From JABDGZ01 sp964483785 (lineage in GTDB: Bacteria > Omnitrophota > Gorgyraeia > Zapsychrales > Fredricksoniimonadaceae): a stretch of 9,947 nt of DNA. The position numbers and the translations under genes were made by a program. The notes beneath the pieces are model-generated. The model was given only the letters and a program-made list of their open reading frames with translations, had not been told where the DNA came from and ran no database searches. Below, in pieces: positions 6,344 through 9,947 of the stretch. The stretch is taken from positions 1 to 9,947 of the forward strand of contig CAZACW010000071.1 in the NCBI GenBank assembly GCA_964483785.1, in the 5' to 3' direction. The first letter of the stretch is position 1, and every line of letters begins with the position of its first letter.

Positions 6344-7702
6344 ATGATCTCTCATTTCCTCAAAGGTCTCACCAATTGCTTTAAAGTCCCTGAATTACGC
6401 CAGAAAATCCTTTTTACGCTCGGCATTATTGCCGTGTACCGCCTGGGCTGTTTCATCCCCACGCCCGGCATCAACGGCACGGCCTTAAACGAATTTTTCC
6501 AGAAGATGAGCGGCGCCAACGGCGGCGGCAACGTGGTGGGCATCATGGACATGTTCTCGGGCGGGGCCCTCGGCAAGATGACGGTCTTGTCCCTGGGCGT
6601 CATGCCCTACATTTCGAGCTCCATCATCATGCAGCTCTTGACCGCCGTGATCCCGGCCCTGGAGAAAATTTCCAAGGAAGGCCAGGCCGGCTACAAGAAG
6701 ATCAACCAGTACACCCGCTACGGCACGGTGATCCTGGCGGCCATCCAGTCTTTTTTCATCGCCCTTTGGCTGGAATCGCCCAGCCCCTTCGGCGGCCTGC
6801 CAATCGTTCCCAGCCCCGGCTTGGGCCTTCGTTTCTCGACGGGTATTACCCCGACCCTCCGCACCATCTTTTTAATGTGGCTGGGCGAGCGCATCCAGGA
6901 GCGCGGGGTGGGCAACGGCACCTCCCTGATCATCACCTCGGGCATCATTTCCAGGGCGCCGACCGCGTACCATTATTTGACCCTTCTGTTGAACCCCCAA
7001 AGCGGGGCCGGCCAATTGCAGCCCATGGCCATTGTCCTGATGGTTTTCTTTCTCATTGCCGTGATCATTTCCACCACCCTGATTTCCCAGGGCCAGCGCC
7101 GCATTCCGGTGCAGTACGCGCGCCGCGGAGGGACGACTTCAACGGCCGTGGGCCAGGGGACCTTCATCCCCTTGAAGGTGGACACCGCCGGCATCATCGC
7201 CATCATCTTCGCGCAGTCGATCATTCTTTTTCCGGCGACCATTTCGTCCTTTTTGCCGCAGTCCCATCTGCAGAATTTTGCCGCCTGGATCCAGCGGGGG
7301 CACGCGGCCTACTACTTGATCTACGGGTCCTTGATCATATTTTTCTGCTACTTTTATACGGCCATCGTGTTTAATCCCGTGGACGTGGCGGAAAATTTAA
7401 AGAAGCACGGCGGCTTTGTCCCCGGCATCCGTCCGGGCAAGGAAACCGCGGATTATCTGGATTATGTTTTGACCCGCATCACCATGGTCGGGTCCTTGTT
7501 CATTTGCCTCATTGCCGTCATGCCGGATTCCATCATGGCCTCCTTCAAGGTGCCGTATCTGGTGGCCTCCTTTTTCGGCGGCACCGGCGTGCTGATCACC
7601 GTCGGGGTCATGCTGGACACCATGAAGCAGATCGAGTCCCATTTGCAGATGCACCATTATGAAGGTTTCATGAAAACCGGGCATCTCAGGGGCCGGCGAT
7701 GA
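6344..7702 (+). CDS. secY: Protein translocase subunit SecY
   Basis: SecY is the central pore of the SecYEG channel in the inner membrane, passing unfolded secreted proteins outward and membrane proteins sideways. The 452-residue product is typical in size. The usual ten membrane segments can be traced; the first is about residues 21-38, the extracytoplasmic plug region about 60-75 (GGGNVVGIMDMFSGG), and a second about 80-103. Conserved landmarks are GVMPYISSSIIMQLL (85-99), LMWLGERIQERGVGNGTSLII (177-197), GQRRIPVQYARR (250-261) and NPVDVAENLKKHGGFVPGIRPG (344-365). The ATG follows rplO after 3 bases, behind TAAGG. Its TGA stop overlaps the adk start (ATGA), implying coupled translation. Confidence 0.98.
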   Translation: MISHFLKGLTNCFKVPELRQKILFTLGIIAVYRLGCFIPTPGINGTALNEFFQKMSGANGGGNVVGIMDMFSGGALGKMTVLSLGVMPYISSSIIMQLLTAVIPALEKISKEGQAGYKKINQYTRYGTVILAAIQSFFIALWLESPSPFGGLPIVPSPGLGLRFSTGITPTLRTIFLMWLGERIQERGVGNGTSLIITSGIISRAPTAYHYLTLLLNPQSGAGQLQPMAIVLMVFFLIAVIISTTLISQGQRRIPVQYARRGGTTSTAVGQGTFIPLKVDTAGIIAIIFAQSIILFPATISSFLPQSHLQNFAAWIQRGHAAYYLIYGSLIIFFCYFYTAIVFNPVDVAENLKKHGGFVPGIRPGKETADYLDYVLTRITMVGSLFICLIAVMPDSIMASFKVPYLVASFFGGTGVLITVGVMLDTMKQIESHLQMHHYEGFMKTGHLRGRR

Positions 7703-8340
7703 GGATTGTTTTGTTGGGGCCTCCGGGCGCCGGCAAAGGTTCTTTGGCTGGATTATTGAAAGACCATATGCATCTGGCGCATGTGTCCACCGGCGACATG
7801 CTGCGTGAAGAAATCAAAAAAGGTACGCCCTTAGGTCTTGAGCTTAAAGGGATCATGACCCAGGGCGCCTTGGTCTCGGATGAGATGGTGACCCAATTGG
7901 TCGCGCAAAGGATCGGCCAGGACCCGCAGATCAAGCAGGGCTGTATGTTCGACGGGTTCCCGCGCACGGTCAAACAGGCCCAGGACCTCGACAGCCTGCT
8001 GGCCAAGGCCGGCGCGCCCCTGGATTTTGCGCTCAACATGGAAACCGACCCGGACCTGATTTTAAGGCGCCTGGCGGGACGGCGCGTCTGCCGCCAATGC
8101 GGGGCCTTGTACCATGTGCGCAACAAGCCGCCCAAGCAGGCAGGGGTCTGCGACGTGTGCGGCGGCGAGCTTTACCAGCGCGCGGACGACAACGAAGAGA
8201 CGATCAAGGCGCGCATGAAGGTGTATCAGGAAAGCACCCAGCCGATCATCGATTATTATGCCCGGCAGGGCAAGCTGAAAATTTTGGACGGCAACAAGGA
8301 AACGGTGGACCTTTACCAAACTTTGCGCGCATGGCTGTGA
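7699..8340 (+). CDS. adk: Adenylate kinase, zinc-ribbon LID type
   Basis: Adenylate kinase interconverts ATP, AMP and ADP in the cytoplasm, holding the adenylate energy balance. The 213-residue product has the P-loop GPPGAGKGS (7-15), the AMP-binding STGDMLR (30-36), FDGFPRT (84-90) and the long-form LID. Four LID cysteines, C131-x2-C134 and C151-x2-C154, fit the zinc-binding subclass rather than the zinc-free E. coli type. R161 and R172 lie in RADDNEETIKARM. After the P-loop lysine the sequence is GSLA, where most family members have GTQA; serine can still coordinate, but the Gln-to-Leu change is less usual. The gene overlaps secY by 4 bases (ATGA) and the next start by one, and adk here matches its common place after secY. 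Confidence 0.97.
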   Translation: MRIVLLGPPGAGKGSLAGLLKDHMHLAHVSTGDMLREEIKKGTPLGLELKGIMTQGALVSDEMVTQLVAQRIGQDPQIKQGCMFDGFPRTVKQAQDLDSLLAKAGAPLDFALNMETDPDLILRRLAGRRVCRQCGALYHVRNKPPKQAGVCDVCGGELYQRADDNEETIKARMKVYQESTQPIIDYYARQGKLKILDGNKETVDLYQTLRAWL

Positions 8341-9107
8341 TGAACACGATCAAGGGCATCCGGATCAAGAACGCCAATGAAGTTGACATTTTAAGAAAAG
8401 CTGGTAAAATTCTTAGTTCCATTGTTGTCGCTTTGCAAGGCTCTTTAACAAGCGGGATGTCGACGAAGGAGATCGACCTTTTGGCGGAGGATTTGATCCG
8501 CCGCCACAAGGTGAAATCGGCCTTCAAGGGTTACCGCGGGTTTCCCGGGGTGGCCTGCATCTCGGTCAATGAAGGCGTGGTGCACGGCGTGCCGGGCCGG
8601 CGCATCGTCGGGCCGGGTGACATCGTCGGCATCGATATCGGGATCATCAGCGAAGATTATTATGCCGACACCGCCTTGACGGTCGCTGTCGGCGAGGTCC
8701 AGCCGCAGATCCGGCGGCTCCTGGAAGTGACCCAGGCCTCGCTGTACCGCGGCATCGAACAGGCCAGGGTCGGCCGGCGGCTCTCTGATATTTCTTTTGC
8801 GGTGCAGAGTTTCGTGGAAATGCACGGCTTTTCCGTGGTCCGCGATTTCGTCGGGCACGGGATCGGCCGCGCCCTGCATGAAGACCCGGAAATCCCCAAT
8901 TATGGTCCTCCGGGGCAGGGCCCGGTGCTCGCCGAGGGCATGGTCTTTGCCATCGAGCCCATGGTGAACATCGGGACGCACCGCACCAAGGTCTTAAGCG
9001 ACGGCTGGACCGTGGTGACCGAGGACGGGAAGCCGTCGGCGCATTTTGAACATACCATCGTGATCATGCCCCAGGGGCCGGAGATATTGACGCAGCACGT
9101 GTCCTAA
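8340..9107 (+). CDS. map: Methionine aminopeptidase, type I
   Basis: MetAP removes the initiator methionine from new proteins whose second residue is small. With the ATG at 8340 the product is 255 residues, normal for type I bacterial enzymes, and starts MNTIKGIRIKNANEVDILRKAG. All metal and catalytic residues are visible by analogy with E. coli: H82 (GVVHGVP), D99 and D110, H173 (GHGIG), H180, E206 (AIEPM) and E237 (HFEHT). The frame is open upstream to 8097, but that part shadows adk. Starts at 8331 (ATG) and 8337 (GTG) remain possible. No clear ribosome-binding site precedes 8340, so coupling to adk through TGATG is likely. Codons in 8376-8450 are unusually AT-rich and hold a promoter-like site. 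Confidence 0.95.
   Translation: MNTIKGIRIKNANEVDILRKAGKILSSIVVALQGSLTSGMSTKEIDLLAEDLIRRHKVKSAFKGYRGFPGVACISVNEGVVHGVPGRRIVGPGDIVGIDIGIISEDYYADTALTVAVGEVQPQIRRLLEVTQASLYRGIEQARVGRRLSDISFAVQSFVEMHGFSVVRDFVGHGIGRALHEDPEIPNYGPPGQGPVLAEGMVFAIEPMVNIGTHRTKVLSDGWTVVTEDGKPSAHFEHTIVIMPQGPEILTQHVS
8383..8410 (+). promoter_or_regulatory. Possible internal sigma-70-type promoter within map
   Basis: A consensus -35 box, TTGACA (8383-8388), is separated by 16 bases from TAAAAT (8405-8410), which is preceded by TG at 8402-8403, the extended -10 pattern. The predicted transcription start is about 8417, inside map codons. The surrounding 75 bases (8376-8450) are only about one-third GC, counted by hand, against more than half for the rest of the window. 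If active, it could not drive full-length map but could supply infA, rpmJ, rpsM and the alpha genes that follow. Chance or a compositional patch is also possible. Confidence 0.45.
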
Positions 9108-9110
9108 GAT

Positions 9111-9329
9111 ATGGCCAAAGAAGAGTTGATAGAGGTGGAAGGGACGATTGTGGAGGCCCTGCCGAACGCCATGTTCCGGGTGGTATTGGAGAATGATCAC
9201 AAAGTTTTGGCGCATGTATCGGGAAAAATCAGGATGAATTTCATCCGCATTCTGCCCGGGGACAAGGTGAAACTCGAATTATCGCCCTATGATTTAAGCC
9301 GCGGGCGCATAACCTTTAGGTTGAAATAA
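9111..9329 (+). CDS. infA: Translation initiation factor IF-1
   Basis: IF-1 binds the 30S A site during initiation and works with IF-2 and IF-3 to position the initiator tRNA. The 72-residue product has the standard family length and starts MAKEELIEVEGTIVEALPNAM. It holds the single OB-fold core with FRVVLENDHKVLAHVSGKIRMNFIRILPGDKVKLELSPYDLSRGRITFRLK, every stretch of which is typical of bacterial IF-1. It lies 3 bases after map, without a strong ribosome-binding site, and rpmJ follows after 2 bases. The map-infA-rpmJ-rpsM order is common in bacteria. Confidence 0.98.
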   Translation: MAKEELIEVEGTIVEALPNAMFRVVLENDHKVLAHVSGKIRMNFIRILPGDKVKLELSPYDLSRGRITFRLK

Positions 9330-9331
9330 TT

Positions 9332-9445
9332 ATGAAAGTCAAATCGTCCGTCAAAAGGATTTGTTCCAATTGTAAAGTCATCCGGCGCAACCGGGTGGTG
9401 CGCGTCATTTGCACCAACCCCAAGCACAAACAAAGACAAGGATAA
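9332..9445 (+). CDS. rpmJ: 50S ribosomal protein L36, zinc-binding form
   Basis: L36 is the smallest 50S protein and stabilises 23S rRNA near the A site. The 37-residue product reads MKVKSSVKRICSNCKVIRRN at its N-terminus, then RVVRVIC and a basic tail with NPKHKQRQG. Zinc ligands C11, C14, C27 and H32 are all present, so this is the zinc (C+) form. It is too short to stand out as an open frame, but the sequence and the place between infA and rpsM make the call sure. TTAGG (9316-9320) near the infA end may serve as its ribosome-binding site, 11 bases upstream. Confidence 0.97.
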   Translation: MKVKSSVKRICSNCKVIRRNRVVRVICTNPKHKQRQG

Positions 9446-9451
9446 ACACCG

Positions 9452-9850
9452 ATGCCCAGAATTTTAGGTATAGACCTGCCGAAAGAAAAAAGGATCGAGG
9501 CCGCGCTTCCCTATATATACGGCATCGGCCCCACCCGCAGCCGCCAGATCCTGGCCCAGGCCCAGATCAGCGGGGACAAGCGCGCCAAGGACCTGTCTGA
9601 GGAAGAAATTTCCAAGATCACCGGCTTGGTCCAGAAAAATTACGTGACGGAAGGCGATTTGCGCCGCGAAATCAACGAGAATGTGCGCCGGCACATGGAG
9701 ATCGGCACCTACTGCGGCATCCGCCACCGCAAAGGCCTGCCGGTGAGAGGCCAGAGGACCAAGACCAACGCCCGCACGCGCAAAGGCAAAAAGCCCGTCG
9801 TCGGACATATCATCAAAAAGGAAGCAGCTCCTGCTGCTAAAAAGGCATAA
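9452..9850 (+). CDS. rpsM: 30S ribosomal protein S13
   Basis: S13 lies in the 30S head, contacts P-site tRNA through its C-terminal tail and bridges to the 50S subunit. The 132-residue product starts MPRILGIDLPKEKRIEAALP and has the helix-turn region YIYGIGPTRSRQIL (21-34). The diagnostic C-terminal GIRHRKGLPVRGQRTKTNARTRKGKK lies at 89-114. It runs about 10 residues past the usual end, closing in KKEAAPAAKKA, a basic Ala/Lys tail. AAGGA at 9438-9442, overlapping the rpmJ stop region, is a good ribosome-binding site. It starts the alpha-type cluster. Confidence 0.98.
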   Translation: MPRILGIDLPKEKRIEAALPYIYGIGPTRSRQILAQAQISGDKRAKDLSEEEISKITGLVQKNYVTEGDLRREINENVRRHMEIGTYCGIRHRKGLPVRGQRTKTNARTRKGKKPVVGHIIKKEAAPAAKKA

Positions 9851-9852
9851 TT

Positions 9853-9947
9853 ATGGCTAATCAACCCGCTCAAGGACAGCAGAAATCGGCAGCAGCCGCA
9901 GATCAGGGCCAGGTCAAGAAGGCCGCCAAAGCCAAGAAGAAGAACCT
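9853..9947 (+). CDS. rpsK: 30S ribosomal protein S11, N-terminal fragment cut by the window end
   Basis: Only 31 full codons are visible before the window ends. They read as a Gln/Ala/Lys-rich segment, MANQPAQGQQ at the start and KKAAKAKKKN at the end. The identity as S11, a 30S platform protein near the E site, rests on its place directly after rpsM and on the AKAKKK-type basic lead that commonly precedes the S11 core; the core itself is beyond the window. AAAGG at 9841-9845, 7 bases before the ATG, supports the start. If it is S11, the leader is longer than the roughly 10-20 residues usual before the core. Confidence 0.8.
   Translation, partial: MANQPAQGQQKSAAAADQGQVKKAAKAKKKN

Noticed and set aside
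5789..6355. 188-codon open frame on the minus strand
   Set aside because: It is antisense to rpsE and rplO, and no family features are visible.
8097..8339. Long N-terminal extension of map
   Set aside because: It is a shadow of adk in another frame; the conserved MetAP N-terminus begins at about 8340.
9087..9110. TTGACG and TAAGAT before infA as a promoter
   Set aside because: The spacer is only 12 bases, too short for a sigma-70 promoter.

Overview
This window is an ordinary but well-preserved bacterial ribosomal-protein super-operon. It covers the end of the S10 cluster, the whole spc cluster and the start of the alpha cluster. Every gene is on the + strand and the DNA is packed almost without gaps; the longest non-coding stretch is 36 bases (301-336). 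Coding sequence is GC-rich, roughly 55-60% by eye. Gene order, Shine-Dalgarno-led starts (with GTG starts at rpsC and rplE) and the bacterial forms of all proteins place it in Bacteria. The zinc-type S14 and L36, the zinc-ribbon adenylate kinase, the absence of rpmD (L30) and the Ala/Lys/Glu-rich tails would fit an uncultured lineage such as Omnitrophota or a relative of the PVC group. That placement is a low-confidence inference.

Layout: rpsS, rplV, rpsC, rplP, rpmC and rpsQ (13-2371) are the distal S10 cluster. rplN, rplX, rplE, rpsN, rpsH, rplF, rplR, rpsE and rplO (2390-6340) are the spc cluster, with rpmD missing between rpsE and rplO. secY, adk, map and infA (6344-9329) follow, coding for the protein-export channel, adenylate kinase, methionine aminopeptidase and initiation factor IF-1. 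rpmJ, rpsM and a truncated rpsK (9332-9947) begin the alpha cluster.

The genes work together in making and running the translation machinery: 30S and 50S proteins, the channel that docks on the ribosome exit, the enzyme that trims initiator methionine, an initiation factor, and the kinase that balances adenine nucleotides. Several gene pairs overlap (rpmC/rpsQ by 1 base, secY/adk by 4, adk/map by 1, rpsE/rplO by 20), which suggests translational coupling.

I found no undescribed system, mobile element, CRISPR array, RNA gene or terminator. The points worth a second look are an AT-rich, promoter-like site inside the start of map; the missing L30 gene with the unusual rpsE/rplO overlap; the reshaped ends of S5; and a recurring pattern of low-complexity extensions on S3, S5, S11 and S13.
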